Assembly (NCBI GenBank): GCA_015665455.1
Contig: JADFAD010000004.1
Location: 62,001 to 126,000 of the forward strand
Length of the DNA: 64,000 nt
DNA from: Oceanospirillaceae bacterium
GTDB lineage: Bacteria; Pseudomonadota; Gammaproteobacteria; Pseudomonadales; Litoribrevibacteraceae
Direction of reading: 5' to 3'
Made by a program: the position numbers and the translations under genes. A model generated the notes under the pieces. It did no database searches and was not told the DNA's origin. It was given only the letters and a program-made list of their open reading frames with translations. This document shows positions 26,869 to 35,659 of the stretch, piece by piece (positions within the stretch are counted from its first letter, which is position 1; every line of letters starts with the position of its first letter).

Positions 26869-27890
26869 TTCAACAGCAGGTGAGTCTTAAAGAATTCAAT
26901 AGCTTTGGGTTGGATTCTATTGCATCCCATTTTTGTGAGCCTTCTTCCGTAGATGATTTAAAACAGGCATTTATTTTTTCTCAAGAAAACAACTTACCTG
27001 TTTATATTTTAGGTGGAGGGAGTAATGTTCTTTTTTCTTCTCCTGAAATCACTGGTTTGATGATTCATTTGAGGCTCTTTGGGCGGTTTATAAGTGAATC
27101 GGAAGCGTTTTTTACTGTTAAGGCCAGTGCGAGTGAAAACTGGAATGATTTTGTTGGTTATTGCATTGATAACGGCATTGTAGGTTTAGAAAACCTCTCT
27201 CTTATTCCAGGGACAGTCGGTGCATGCCCGGTTCAGAATATTGGTGCGTACGGTGTAGAGGTTGCTGAGTTCATTGAATCTGTGACGTGTTTTGACGTTA
27301 AGACAGGCGTTGAGGTTGTACTTTTAAATGAGGAATGCCGTTTTGCTTATAGAGACAGTGTATTTAAGCGCGCTTGTAAGCATTTGGTGATACTTTCAGT
27401 TCAATTCTGTTTCCCTAAAAATCAATCTCTGCGATTGAATTATGGGGATGTCTCAGGGCGAGTTGAGTATCGTTTAAAGAAGGATGAAAAGAGCGGGTTG
27501 GTTACAGCAAGATTAGTGTCTGATGTGATCTCGGAAATTCGTTCTGAAAAATTACCTGACCCAGCTGTTTTAGGGAATGCGGGCAGTTTTTTCAAAAATC
27601 CGATTATAAGCCAGGAAGTGTACTTAAAGTTAAAAGCTGATTTCCCTTTGTTGGTTGCTTATCCTCATGGAGAGCGTTTTAAGGTTGCTGCAGGGTGGTT
27701 GATTGATCAGATTGGGTTTCGAGGGTATCAGTTAGGTGGGGCTGCTGTGCATGATAAGCAAGCTTTGGTCTTAGTTAATAAGACTGGGTTTGCGAGTATT
27801 GACGAGTTGTTTCAATTAGTTGATTTGATTCGTGAGAAGGTTAGGTGTGTTTATGGCTTGGAGCTTGAGGTTGAGCCTGTGAAGATTTGA
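26862..27890 (+). CDS. murB: UDP-N-acetylenolpyruvoylglucosamine reductase MurB
   Basis: A 342-residue FAD enzyme of the second step in UDP-MurNAc synthesis. FAD binding is shown by YILGGGSNVLFS and IPGTVGACPVQNIGAYGVE. The catalytic serine lies in GNAGSFFKNP and the C-terminus has LELEVEPV. The length and split-substrate loop match the E. coli-type (type I) enzyme. Its ATG overlaps the phosphatase gene by 7 bases, so translation is coupled. A strong terminator follows between it and rne. Confidence 0.95.
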   Translation: MLIQQQVSLKEFNSFGLDSIASHFCEPSSVDDLKQAFIFSQENNLPVYILGGGSNVLFSSPEITGLMIHLRLFGRFISESEAFFTVKASASENWNDFVGYCIDNGIVGLENLSLIPGTVGACPVQNIGAYGVEVAEFIESVTCFDVKTGVEVVLLNEECRFAYRDSVFKRACKHLVILSVQFCFPKNQSLRLNYGDVSGRVEYRLKKDEKSGLVTARLVSDVISEIRSEKLPDPAVLGNAGSFFKNPIISQEVYLKLKADFPLLVAYPHGERFKVAAGWLIDQIGFRGYQLGGAAVHDKQALVLVNKTGFASIDELFQLVDLIREKVRCVYGLELEVEPVKI

Positions 27891-27936
27891 TATTAGTGAG
27901 GGTGGTAGTGCAAGCGCAGCATGGAATTATGAACAT

Positions 27937-27965
27937 AAAAAAGCCCGGGTATACCGGGCTTTTTT
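27937..27965. terminator. Bidirectional Rho-independent terminator
   Basis: GC-rich stem AAGCCCGG/CCGGGCTT with loop GTATA, flanked by A- and T-runs on both sides. It separates convergent murB and rne and can act on both strands. Confidence 0.92.
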
Positions 27966-27978
27966 ATGTCTGCTGATT

Positions 27979-30900
27979 TTACTCAGCAGCTTTATCAACC
28001 TGATTTGAGGTTTCAGGTGTTGAGCCTTGGGCTTGTGGCTCAGCCTTAGTCTCTTGTGGCTTAACTTCAGCAGGTTTAGTTGCTTCAGTCGGCGTGTTTT
28101 GCTGTGTGGCTACTGGCTTTTCAGTAGGTGCTTCAGCTGATTGTGCTTGAGTGTTTTCGCTTTTTTGAAGGCGAGGATCATTCGTTGCTCGTTTACTTGC
28201 TGAGCGGCGAGAAGGCCTTTTGGTCGCTTTAAAAGATTCAGAGCTGGAAGTGATTGTTTCAGCTTTGGGTTTTATTCTTTCCGGCGCTTTCTTAGCTTCA
28301 GCTGCTTTTTCTTCTGCTTTCTGATCTAGCTTCAGTTTGCGTTCGGCAGCTCTGGCACTTCGTCGAGTTGTTTTAGGCTTATCTTCAGGTGTACTCTTTA
28401 CTGTGTCTGAAGTTGCTTTTTCTTTCTCGGCAGTAGCGGTCAGAGTATTTTGTTCTGCATTGATACTTTTAACCACTTCAGGGGTTTCTTTGCTTGGCTC
28501 TTTAGACGGAGCTGGTGAAACTTCCTGCTTAGGTTTTGACGCTGTTTCTTGGCTTGGTACTGCTTGGTTATCGTCCGTGATCGGCTTATCTGCAGGTGTT
28601 GGTGTTTCTTTCTTTTCTGCAGTTTGAGTTGCGATCTCAGTTGCTTTATCTGAAGTTTGGTTTGAAGCTGAATTAGAATCTGCTTTGTTCTCAGAACGAT
28701 TTCTTCTGCGATCATTGCGGTTTCTTGTATTTCTTCTGCTTGAGTTGCCTTCTGACTGAGACTTTTTCTCTTGCTGTGTTTCGTTTGGCTTAGATTCTGA
28801 TTTTTTAACGTCAGAAACTTTAGCTTCAGGTGCTTTCACATCAGGCGTTTTTACATCAGAAGACTTAACTTCAGGCTTCTTAGTTTCAGGTGTTGTGTTG
28901 CTTGGTGTTGCTGCTGTGTTTGCTAGCTCTTGCTCAACTGCTGGTTTCTGATCTCGCTTTGGAGATTGATTTCTTCTGCGTTGAGTATTGTTGTTGCGTG
29001 AACGGCGACGAGGTTGATCTTCTCGTTTATTTTGAGCTGCGTTTGCTTGGTTGTCAGTTGTTGAGCGATCTTGTTGCTTTGTATTCTTGCGATCATCTGA
29101 CTGATTATTGCGTGCATTACGATCTTGCGCTTTATTATCGTTGTTTCTATTAGGCTTGCGATCGTGTTGATTGCCTGATTTCGTATTACGGCCTTGATCG
29201 TTACGGTTACGATCATTTCGATCGTTTCTGTTGCGGTCGTTTCTGTTGCGGTCGTTTCTGTTGCGGTCGTTTCTGTTGTTTTGAGATCTGTTTGAGTTAC
29301 GGTTCTCTTGAGGCTTTCTGTTACCTTGTTGACGTGGTTTTGTCTGCTTTGGTTCTGGCTTAGGTTCTTCTTCTGTTTTGAATAGATTAGAGAAGCCTGC
29401 AGAAAGACGGGCAAAGAAACCTTCTTTCTTCTTTGTTGTACTTTCTTGTGTTGCTGGTGTAGACGCAGCTTGAGCCGGTGCTGGAGTTGAATGAACAACA
29501 GTTTTGACTGCAGCTTCCGCCCTTACAATTGCTTTGGGCGCCGTAGCTTCAACAACTTCAGGTGTTGGCGCATCAGGGATCATAGCAACAGTAGATTCGT
29601 TACGAGTTTCAGTGATGTGATCATCTCGTAAGCGAACAACTTCATACTTTGGTGTATCAATATACTGATTTGGAACGATCAGTATTTTTACGCCTTGTTC
29701 TTTTTCTATACGTGATAGCTGAGAGCGCTTTTCATTGGTTAGGTAGGTTGCAACAGAGATAGGGACAATTGCTCTAACTTCAGAGGTACGTTCTTTGAAA
29801 GCTTCTTCTTGAAGAAGTCGCATGATCGAAAGTGCAAGTGATTCTGTGTCTCGGATGGTGCCGTGACCACTGCATCGAGGACAAACGATACCAGAGGTTT
29901 CACCAAGTGAAGGGCGAAGCCTTTGGCGAGACATTTCTAATAAACCAAAGCGAGAGATTCTTCCTACTTGAACGCGGGCTCTGTCCATTTCAAGCGCTTC
30001 GCGTAAACGGTTTTCTACTTCGCGCTGGTTTCTGCTTTGCAGCATATCAATGAAGTCAATTACGATTAGGCCACCCATATCGCGTAATCGAAGTTGACGT
30101 GCAACCTCGTCAGCTGCTTCAAGGTTCGTCATTAACGCTGTTTCTTCGATGTCAGAGCCTTTGGTTGCTCGGGCAGAGTTAATGTCGATGGATACTAGGG
30201 CTTCTGTTGGATCAATTACGATTGAGCCACCAGACGGTAATTTAACTTCACGTTGAAATGCAGTTTCGATCTGGGTTTCTATTTGATAACGATTAAATAG
30301 CGGTACGGCATCATCGTAAATTTTGATCTTGTTTGCATAGTGAGGCATAACTTGGTTGATGAAGGTAACGGCGTCGTTATGGACGGCGCGGCTATCAATT
30401 AGCACTTCACCTATGTCTTTACGCAGGTAATCACGAATCGCGCGGATAATTACATTGCTTTCCTGATAAATAAGGAAAGGTGCATCACGCTCATCTGAAG
30501 CTGATTTAATGGTATTCCAGATGGTCGTTAGGTAATTCAAATCCCACTGAAGGTCTTCAGTGCTGCGGCCTACACCAGCGGTTCTTACAATTACACCCAT
30601 GTCTCTTGGAATTTCCAAGCCTGACATGGCTTCTCTTAACTGTGTTCTTTCGTCGCCCTCAATTCGGCGCGAGATACCTCCTGCACGGGGGTTGTTAGGC
30701 ATAAGAACTAGGTAACGACCAGCAAGGGAAATGAAGGTTGTTAGTGCAGCCCCTTTGTTTCCTCGTTCTTCTTTGTCCACTTGAACGATAACTTCTTGGC
30801 CTTCTTTAAGAAGTTCTTTGATGTTTAAGCGTTGACCGCGTTCAGGCTTGCTGACGAAATATTCTTTAGAGATTTCTTTTAGGGGAAGAAAACCGTGACG

Positions 30901-31089
30901 TTCTGCACCAAAATCAACAAAAGCAGCTTCGAGGCTTGGCTCGATTCTAGTGATTTTAGCTTTATAGATATTGGCTTTTTTCTGTTCGCGAGTACCTGAC
31001 TCAATGTCTAGATCATATAGGCGTTGACCGTCAACAAGCGCAACACGCAACTCTTCTTGATGAGTTGCGTTGATTAGCATTCTTTTCAT
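27979..31089 (-). CDS. rne: Ribonuclease E
   Basis: A 1036-residue endoribonuclease. The catalytic half (1-530) contains an S1 domain (about 38-120), the metal-binding aspartates in [13 protein letters not shown] and [11 protein letters not shown] (about 300-350), and the zinc-link CPRCSGHG near 405. The C-terminal half (about 540-1036) is highly charged and low complexity, with RNDRN-type Arg/Asn/Asp repeats followed by Lys/Glu/Pro/Thr-rich stretches: the usual disordered scaffold for RNA and degradosome partners. It has its own promoter and a long structured leader upstream, as expected for RNase E autoregulation. Confidence 0.97.
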   Translation of the reverse strand: MKRMLINATHQEELRVALVDGQRLYDLDIESGTREQKKANIYKAKITRIEPSLEAAFVDFGAERHGFLPLKEISKEYFVSKPERGQRLNIKELLKEGQEVIVQVDKEERGNKGAALTTFISLAGRYLVLMPNNPRAGGISRRIEGDERTQLREAMSGLEIPRDMGVIVRTAGVGRSTEDLQWDLNYLTTIWNTIKSASDERDAPFLIYQESNVIIRAIRDYLRKDIGEVLIDSRAVHNDAVTFINQVMPHYANKIKIYDDAVPLFNRYQIETQIETAFQREVKLPSGGSIVIDPTEALVSIDINSARATKGSDIEETALMTNLEAADEVARQLRLRDMGGLIVIDFIDMLQSRNQREVENRLREALEMDRARVQVGRISRFGLLEMSRQRLRPSLGETSGIVCPRCSGHGTIRDTESLALSIMRLLQEEAFKERTSEVRAIVPISVATYLTNEKRSQLSRIEKEQGVKILIVPNQYIDTPKYEVVRLRDDHITETRNESTVAMIPDAPTPEVVEATAPKAIVRAEAAVKTVVHSTPAPAQAASTPATQESTTKKKEGFFARLSAGFSNLFKTEEEPKPEPKQTKPRQQGNRKPQENRNSNRSQNNRNDRNRNDRNRNDRNRNDRNDRNRNDQGRNTKSGNQHDRKPNRNNDNKAQDRNARNNQSDDRKNTKQQDRSTTDNQANAAQNKREDQPRRRSRNNNTQRRRNQSPKRDQKPAVEQELANTAATPSNTTPETKKPEVKSSDVKTPDVKAPEAKVSDVKKSESKPNETQQEKKSQSEGNSSRRNTRNRNDRRRNRSENKADSNSASNQTSDKATEIATQTAEKKETPTPADKPITDDNQAVPSQETASKPKQEVSPAPSKEPSKETPEVVKSINAEQNTLTATAEKEKATSDTVKSTPEDKPKTTRRSARAAERKLKLDQKAEEKAAEAKKAPERIKPKAETITSSSESFKATKRPSRRSASKRATNDPRLQKSENTQAQSAEAPTEKPVATQQNTPTEATKPAEVKPQETKAEPQAQGSTPETSNQVDKAAE
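29225..29278. repeat. 15-bp tandem repeat in the rne coding sequence
   Basis: The unit TTTCTGTTGCGGTCG occurs three times in perfect tandem (29225-29269), then a partial copy. On the coding strand it specifies an Arg/Asn/Asp pentapeptide in the disordered arm of RNase E. Copy number could vary by slippage without shifting the frame. Confidence 0.9.
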
Positions 31090-31294
31090 GTAAATCCAAG
31101 TTTTTCAGTGGGTTGCATGCGGTCGATGATGCAGAAGTTAAACAAAAAGAATTGGACTTAAATAAAAAAGTACAAACGCCAAATGAAAATCTTCAACTGC
31201 AATTTCGAGTTATGCATGCCCCGAATGTTCAAAAACGACATCTTAGTTAGATTGTCGCAACTATTTTGGTAAACTAACCGCCTTTCTTCGGAAG

Positions 31295-31391
31295 GGTGGT
31301 GGTTCGCCTTCTCGAAGCCAAAGTGTCTTGCGCGGCTTGACGCTTTGAACCGAAGGAAATAAATAACTTCGGTTTTTTGTAATTCACCACC
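31295..31391 (-). ncRNA. Structured rne 5' leader element (four-way-junction fold)
   Basis: Within the rne leader, an outer 7-bp stem (GGTGGTG 31295-31301 with CACCACC 31385-31391) encloses three hairpins that abut each other: AACCGAAG/CTTCGGTT (31348-31355 and 31367-31374), CAAAGTGTC/GACGCTTTG with one mismatch on this strand (31319-31327 and 31339-31347), and a small one at 31301-31319. E. coli rne has an autoregulatory leader of about 360 nt (Rfam rne5); whether this element is homologous was not tested. The remainder of the 31090-31502 interval holds the promoter described below and AT-rich leader sequence. Confidence 0.65.
31348..31378 (+). terminator. Terminator-like hairpin on the plus strand within the rne leader
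   Basis: Read on the plus strand, AACCGAAG/CTTCGGTT with an 11-base loop runs directly into six Ts. No plus-strand gene ends upstream, because rne is on the minus strand. It could end an antisense or small RNA, or merely be the complement of the leader hairpin. Confidence 0.4.
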
Positions 31392-31451
31392 GGTTACAGA
31401 GCTAGATCATCATCTTTATGTGATACTAACTTAGTAGACGCGGCGACGCAG

Positions 31452-31480
31452 ACTATAGCAATAAATATCAAGACCATCAA
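31452..31480 (-). promoter_or_regulatory. Sigma70 promoter for rne
   Basis: On the minus strand: TTGATG, a 17-base spacer, TATAGT. Predicted transcription start is near 31445, giving a leader of about 356 nt before the rne ATG at 31089, close to the known length of the E. coli rne leader. Confidence 0.7.
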
Positions 31481-31502
31481 TTGAATAGGTTTATAGTTTT
31501 TT

Positions 31503-32471
31503 ATGAGTTTAACTTCCAGTAATCAAAGTGTCTCAGTTACGTATATTGAAGTAGAAGAGGATTATCAGGGGCAAAGGCTGGATAATTTCTTAATCACCAG
31601 GCTGAAAGGGGTTCCAAAATCCAAGGTCTATCAGATTATTAGGAAGGGTGAGGTTCGAGTAAATAAAAAAAGGAAGAAGGTGGATTATCGGTTAGAGACT
31701 GACGATGTGGTGAGGGTTCCGCCTATAAGAACCGCTGATCCTAAACCTGTAGTGAAGGTTTATGATAAAACCCTGAAGTTAATTGAAGATGCAATTATTT
31801 ATGAAGATGATTGCTTTATGGCCATTAACAAACCGAGTGGTATTGCTGTTCATGGTGGAAGTGGCGTTACTTGGGGGTTGATTGAGGCTGTGCGCCAGAT
31901 TAGGCCGGATGTTCGGCGTTTAGAGTTGGTGCATCGTCTTGATCGTGACACTTCCGGTATTATCCTGATTGCTAAGAAAGGAAGTGTCTTAAAAGTTTTT
32001 CATCAGTACTTACTAAATAAACAAATGTCTAAAATTTATCATGCGTTAGTGGTTGGTCGTTGGCCAAAGCATAAGCGCGAGGTGGATGTGCCGCTTAGAA
32101 AAATTGAATTGGCTTCCGGCGAACGAATTGTCAAAGTGGACGGCAAAGGAAAAAAATGTAAAACAGAGTATCGAGTTCTTGATGCGTATAAGGGGTACTC
32201 TTTGGTGGAGGCAAGCCCAATAACGGGGCGCACTCATCAAATCCGAGTGCATTGTCAATTTGCAGGAAGTGCAATTGTTGGGGATGTGAAATACTGCGCT
32301 GAAGAAGATTTATTGGAGCAAAAGACTCTCGGGTTTAATCGACTTTGCTTGCATGCACGGGAACTGCGCTTTAAACATCCTGAGACTGAGAAACCTATGA
32401 AGTTAACGGCTGATTATGATAGTGACTTTCAGAAAATTTTAACGAAGGTACAGTCTTTGGTGTCCAAATAA
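31503..32471 (+). CDS. rluC: 23S rRNA pseudouridine synthase RluC
   Basis: A 322-residue enzyme that modifies three uridines of 23S rRNA in E. coli. It has an N-terminal S4 RNA-binding domain (about 20-75) and a catalytic domain with HRLDRDTSG (catalytic Asp at about 147) and the RTHQIRVH segment. No good ribosome site is visible upstream of the ATG. Divergence from rne is the classical arrangement. The stop overlaps the next gene as TAATG. Confidence 0.95.
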   Translation: MSLTSSNQSVSVTYIEVEEDYQGQRLDNFLITRLKGVPKSKVYQIIRKGEVRVNKKRKKVDYRLETDDVVRVPPIRTADPKPVVKVYDKTLKLIEDAIIYEDDCFMAINKPSGIAVHGGSGVTWGLIEAVRQIRPDVRRLELVHRLDRDTSGIILIAKKGSVLKVFHQYLLNKQMSKIYHALVVGRWPKHKREVDVPLRKIELASGERIVKVDGKGKKCKTEYRVLDAYKGYSLVEASPITGRTHQIRVHCQFAGSAIVGDVKYCAEEDLLEQKTLGFNRLCLHARELRFKHPETEKPMKLTADYDSDFQKILTKVQSLVSK

Positions 32472-33127
32472 TGTCGAATAAATATGATTTAGTGATTTTT
32501 GATTGGGATGGCACTTTGGTTGATAGTGCTGATTTGATCGTAGATAGCATGCAGGCTGCTTTTAAAGAAGCTTCTCTAACGATACCTACTGATTCGAGTG
32601 TTAAAAATATTATTGGCCTAGGGATAAAAGAAGCTGTTCAAGTATTGGATGATTCAATATCAGAATCCGATTTGCTGAATGTTTGTCGGTTGTATGGTGA
32701 GCATTTTGTTGTTCGAGATATTGGCGAAATGAAAGTGTTTGATGGCGTTTTTGACTTGTTGGATTCTTTGGCTAAGGGTAAAACGCTATCTGCAGTAGCA
32801 ACCGGTAAAACGCGTAAAGGACTTGTCCGTGGTTTAGGGCGGTTTAAAAAGTCACATTGCTTTGAGATTACGCGGTGTGCAGATGAAACTAAATCTAAAC
32901 CTCATCCTTTGATGCTCAGTGAGATTTTGGAGGCAACCTCTGTGCCGATAGAAAAGGCTGTGATGGTTGGGGATTCAATATATGATATGGAAATGGCTCA
33001 AGCAATCGGGATGGACTCAATAGCGGTGACTTATGGGGTTCACTCGAAAGAGCAAATGGATCCGTATAGACCCAAAATATACGTTGATAGTGTATCTGAA
33101 TTATCTGATTTTTTATTTAATGAGTAA
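32471..33127 (+). CDS. HAD-superfamily hydrolase, phosphoglycolate-phosphatase-like
   Basis: A 218-residue HAD hydrolase. Motif I is DWDGTLVDS (nucleophile near residue 11), motif II is in ATGKTRKGL, and motif IV is MVGDSIYDMEMA. A helical cap lies between residues 20 and 90. The phosphate substrate is not evident; relatives at this rluC-sppA position are annotated only as hydrolases. Its start overlaps the rluC stop by one base. Confidence 0.9.
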   Translation: MSNKYDLVIFDWDGTLVDSADLIVDSMQAAFKEASLTIPTDSSVKNIIGLGIKEAVQVLDDSISESDLLNVCRLYGEHFVVRDIGEMKVFDGVFDLLDSLAKGKTLSAVATGKTRKGLVRGLGRFKKSHCFEITRCADETKSKPHPLMLSEILEATSVPIEKAVMVGDSIYDMEMAQAIGMDSIAVTYGVHSKEQMDPYRPKIYVDSVSELSDFLFNE

Positions 33128-33153
33128 TTGTTGATTAATAGATGGAGTGTCGA

Positions 33154-34170
33154 GTGTCTGAACAAGAAGGGGAAAGTGTGTTAGATAATAAAACTCGTGG
33201 AGCAATGGACAGTGCCGCTGCAGGTGATGCAGGTAATAAAGAGTGGCATTTAATTGAAAAAATGGTTTTAACCATGGCGTTGGAGCAGAGAAAAGCTCGA
33301 CGTTGGGGGGTTTTTAAGTTTTTAATTACCATTGGCTTTATGTTTTTCGTTTTTTCTATGACTCTGCAGACCGCAAAGTTTGATCGAAAAGCGTTGGCCG
33401 GTTCAGGTGAGTTTACTGCGCTCGTCGAGATAAAAGGGCCAATTATGGCGGACGGCGAAGCAAGTGCAGATATTCTTGTTACTGGGTTGCGAGATGCTTT
33501 TGAAAGCCCTGGAACGAGAGGTGTGGTATTAAGAATTAATAGTCCTGGTGGGAGTCCGGTTCAGTCTGGCTACGTTAATGATGAAATAAAGCGTTTAAAG
33601 GCGTTGTATCCTGATATTCCTGTTTATGCGGTGATTTCTGATTTGGGTGCTTCCGGTGCCTACTATATAGCAGTGGCTGCCGATAAGATTTATGCGGATA
33701 AAGCGAGCTTGGTTGGGTCTGTTGGTGTAACTGCTTCCAGTTTCGGTTTTGTTCAGGCAATAGAGAAGCTGGGCGTTGAGCGTCGCACATTTACATCAGG
33801 TGAACATAAAGGGTTCCTTGATCCATTTTTACCTGTAAAAGATGATGAAAAAGTTTTTTGGGAATCTGTTCTGAATACGACCCATGAGCAGTTTATAAAT
33901 GTGGTCAAAGAAGGGCGTGGCGATCGCTTGGTCGATAATCCTGATTTGTTTTCTGGTCTAGTTTGGTCTGGTGAGCAGGCACTTGAGTTAGGTTTGATTG
34001 ATGAATTAGGGAGCAGTAGTTATGTTGCTCGTGAAGTCATTGGTGCAGAAAAAATTGTAGATTTTACTCCTAAACCAGATCCATTTCAGGAGTTTACTAA
34101 GCGTTTAGGCACCAGCATGGCTATGTACTTCAGTAAAGCGCTGGGGGTTGAGGGGCCAGTTTTAAGATAA
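33154..34170 (+). CDS. sppA: SppA-type S49 signal peptide peptidase
   Basis: The GTG at 33154 is preferred to the ATG at 33142 because GGAG lies 6 bases before it; the protein is then 338 residues. One membrane helix (about 52-72) is followed by an S49 protease domain. The Ser nucleophile lies in SDLGASGAYYIA and the Lys base in the ADKASLVGSVGV or HKGFLDPF region. The substrate-entry segment VVLRINSPGGSPVQSG is clear. It is the short single-domain form, not the 67-kDa E. coli SppA, and degrades remnant signal peptides at the inner membrane. Confidence 0.9.
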   Translation: MSEQEGESVLDNKTRGAMDSAAAGDAGNKEWHLIEKMVLTMALEQRKARRWGVFKFLITIGFMFFVFSMTLQTAKFDRKALAGSGEFTALVEIKGPIMADGEASADILVTGLRDAFESPGTRGVVLRINSPGGSPVQSGYVNDEIKRLKALYPDIPVYAVISDLGASGAYYIAVAADKIYADKASLVGSVGVTASSFGFVQAIEKLGVERRTFTSGEHKGFLDPFLPVKDDEKVFWESVLNTTHEQFINVVKEGRGDRLVDNPDLFSGLVWSGEQALELGLIDELGSSSYVAREVIGAEKIVDFTPKPDPFQEFTKRLGTSMAMYFSKALGVEGPVLR

Positions 34171-34185
34171 AAATTTCTAGTGAAT

Positions 34186-34214
34186 AAAAAAGGAAGCTGG
34201 TGCTTCCTTTTTTT
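34186..34214. terminator. Bidirectional Rho-independent terminator
   Basis: Stem AAAAAAGGAAGC/GCTTCCTTTTTT with a 4-base loop and T-run. It lies between convergent sppA and maf. Confidence 0.92.
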
Positions 34215-34223
34215 ATGCTTGGC

Positions 34224-34808
34224 TTAAAGTATGTAAGTCTTTTCTTGTTCAAGCATTTTTACTAATTTGATTAATGGCAGACCGATCAGACTATTTGGAT
34301 CTTCACCGATTAGTTTTTCAAACAGAGCGATACCTAAAGCTTCGCTCTTAAAGCTGCCTGCGCAATTTAACACGTCTTCTTTGTCTACGTAGTTGCTTAC
34401 TTGCTCTTCTGTCAGGTTTCGAAAAACAACATGGAAAGGTTCAATGCAAGATTGGTATTCGAGGCTTTCAGCGTTGAATAAGCATAATCCGGTGTGAAAC
34501 GTGACGGTTTTGCCTGACATGCTTAATAGCTGCTTAATTGCATTCTCTCTCGTTTTGGGTTTTCCTAACGCATTTCCATCAACTTCTGCAACTTGGTCTG
34601 ATGCTATAATAAGACCTTCGTTGATATTCTCTGCGACGGCTTTTGCTTTCTCTATGGATAATCTTAGAGAAATCTCGGCGGGTTTCTCGTTAGGAAGAGG
34701 GGTTTCATCAATGTTAGGGCTTATGCATTGGTGTTCGAGTTGTAATTTATTTAATAGCTCTCTTCTAAAAGGTGAGGATGAGGCTAAAATAATAGGTGTA
34801 GTTGGCAT
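34224..34808 (-). CDS. yceF: Maf-family nucleotide pyrophosphatase (YceF type)
   Basis: A 194-residue Maf protein with the N-terminal ILASSSPFRRELL and the catalytic IIASDQVAEVDG block. E. coli YceF hydrolyses 7-methyl-GTP; the context next to yceD-rpmF and the SDQVA motif favour YceF over the dTTP/UTP-specific YhdE, but specificity is inferred. It is divergent from yceD and convergent with sppA. Confidence 0.92.
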   Translation of the reverse strand: MPTTPIILASSSPFRRELLNKLQLEHQCISPNIDETPLPNEKPAEISLRLSIEKAKAVAENINEGLIIASDQVAEVDGNALGKPKTRENAIKQLLSMSGKTVTFHTGLCLFNAESLEYQSCIEPFHVVFRNLTEEQVSNYVDKEDVLNCAGSFKSEALGIALFEKLIGEDPNSLIGLPLIKLVKMLEQEKTYIL

Positions 34809-34885
34809 CTTGAGTCTTATTTCGCTAGCTGCTTATGGTCGTTCCTATTTTAAAGGTAAATTGTCGGTTTTTCATTAATTTACCT

Positions 34886-34914
34886 TTGACAGAGTTAAGT
34901 TCAATCCCTATTAT
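34886..34914 (+). promoter_or_regulatory. Consensus sigma70 promoter for yceD-rpmF
   Basis: A perfect TTGACA, a 17-base spacer, then TATTAT. The predicted transcription start falls at about 34919-34924, essentially on the yceD ATG, so the transcript would have almost no leader. Confidence 0.8.
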
Positions 34915-34923
34915 GGCGCCCTT

Positions 34924-35451
34924 ATGTCAAAGTCATCATTACCAGATTATGTAAATCCACGGCGATTGGCCAATCAGGGTATGTCCCTGGAGGGTGAGAT
35001 CTCAGCCGATTCGTTTAAACGAATTGCAGAGGTTGCAACCATCACCGGTCAAAGTGTTCAAGTGAAGCTAAAATTTTTCTCGGATGAGGAAAACTTTAGG
35101 GTGATCTCGGGCTCAATTGATATGGATGTTGATTTGGATTGTCAGCGGTGCCTGACTCCGGTGAGTGTAAAGGTTGAGAGTCAATTTGAAGTTGCTATTG
35201 TTGCAACGGATGAATCGGCAAGAAATATACCTAACCACTATGAGCCAGTGATTGTAGAGGAAGATACTCTTGATCTCGTGCCGTTGATAGAAGAAGAACT
35301 TTTACTGGCATTGCCAATGCATGCATATCACAATGACTGTGAAGTGCAGATGTCATACGGCGATGCTGAAGATGTAGCCGAAGTGGAAGAAACTACCCCT
35401 AATCCATTTCAAGTGCTAGCAAATTTGAAAGTGGGTAAAACAAAGAATTAG
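34924..35451 (+). CDS. yceD: YceD / DUF177 protein, large-ribosomal-RNA accumulation factor
   Basis: A 175-residue DUF177 protein with the conserved CQRCL segment near residue 74 and the C-terminal [10 protein letters not shown] signature. E. coli YceD affects 23S rRNA processing and accumulation. N-terminal similarity to other YceD proteins supports the ATG at 34924 although no ribosome site precedes it. It heads the rpmF operon, the usual arrangement in proteobacteria. Confidence 0.93.
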   Translation: MSKSSLPDYVNPRRLANQGMSLEGEISADSFKRIAEVATITGQSVQVKLKFFSDEENFRVISGSIDMDVDLDCQRCLTPVSVKVESQFEVAIVATDESARNIPNHYEPVIVEEDTLDLVPLIEEELLLALPMHAYHNDCEVQMSYGDAEDVAEVEETTPNPFQVLANLKVGKTKN

Positions 35452-35462
35452 GAGTAATCCCG

Positions 35463-35654
35463 ATGGCTGTTCAGAAGAGTAAAGTAACTCGTTCAAGACG
35501 TGGTATGCGTCGTTCACACGATACGCTTACAGGTGCAGAGTTATCTGTTGATTCAACAACAGGTGAAACTCACCGTCGTCACCACGTGACAGCAGACGGC
35601 TTCTACCGCGGTAAGCAGGTAGTTGTTAAGGCTGAAGCTGCAGACGAAGAGTAA
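35463..35654 (+). CDS. rpmF: 50S ribosomal protein L32
   Basis: A 63-residue protein starting [20 protein letters not shown], with [12 protein letters not shown]; all core L32 features are present. The C-terminus is a few residues longer than in E. coli and acidic. AGGAG precedes the ATG. There are no zinc-binding cysteines, as usual in proteobacteria. Confidence 0.97.
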   Translation: MAVQKSKVTRSRRGMRRSHDTLTGAELSVDSTTGETHRRHHVTADGFYRGKQVVVKAEAADEE

Positions 35655-35659
35655 GACAC

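Noticed and set aside
29225-29278. Repeat considered as a CRISPR array
   Set aside because: Contiguous 15-bp units with no spacers, in frame within rne.
28923-29498. Minus-strand 191-codon ORF inside rne
   Set aside because: It is a repetitive out-of-frame reading of the low-complexity RNase E arm; the real frame has the RNase E domains.
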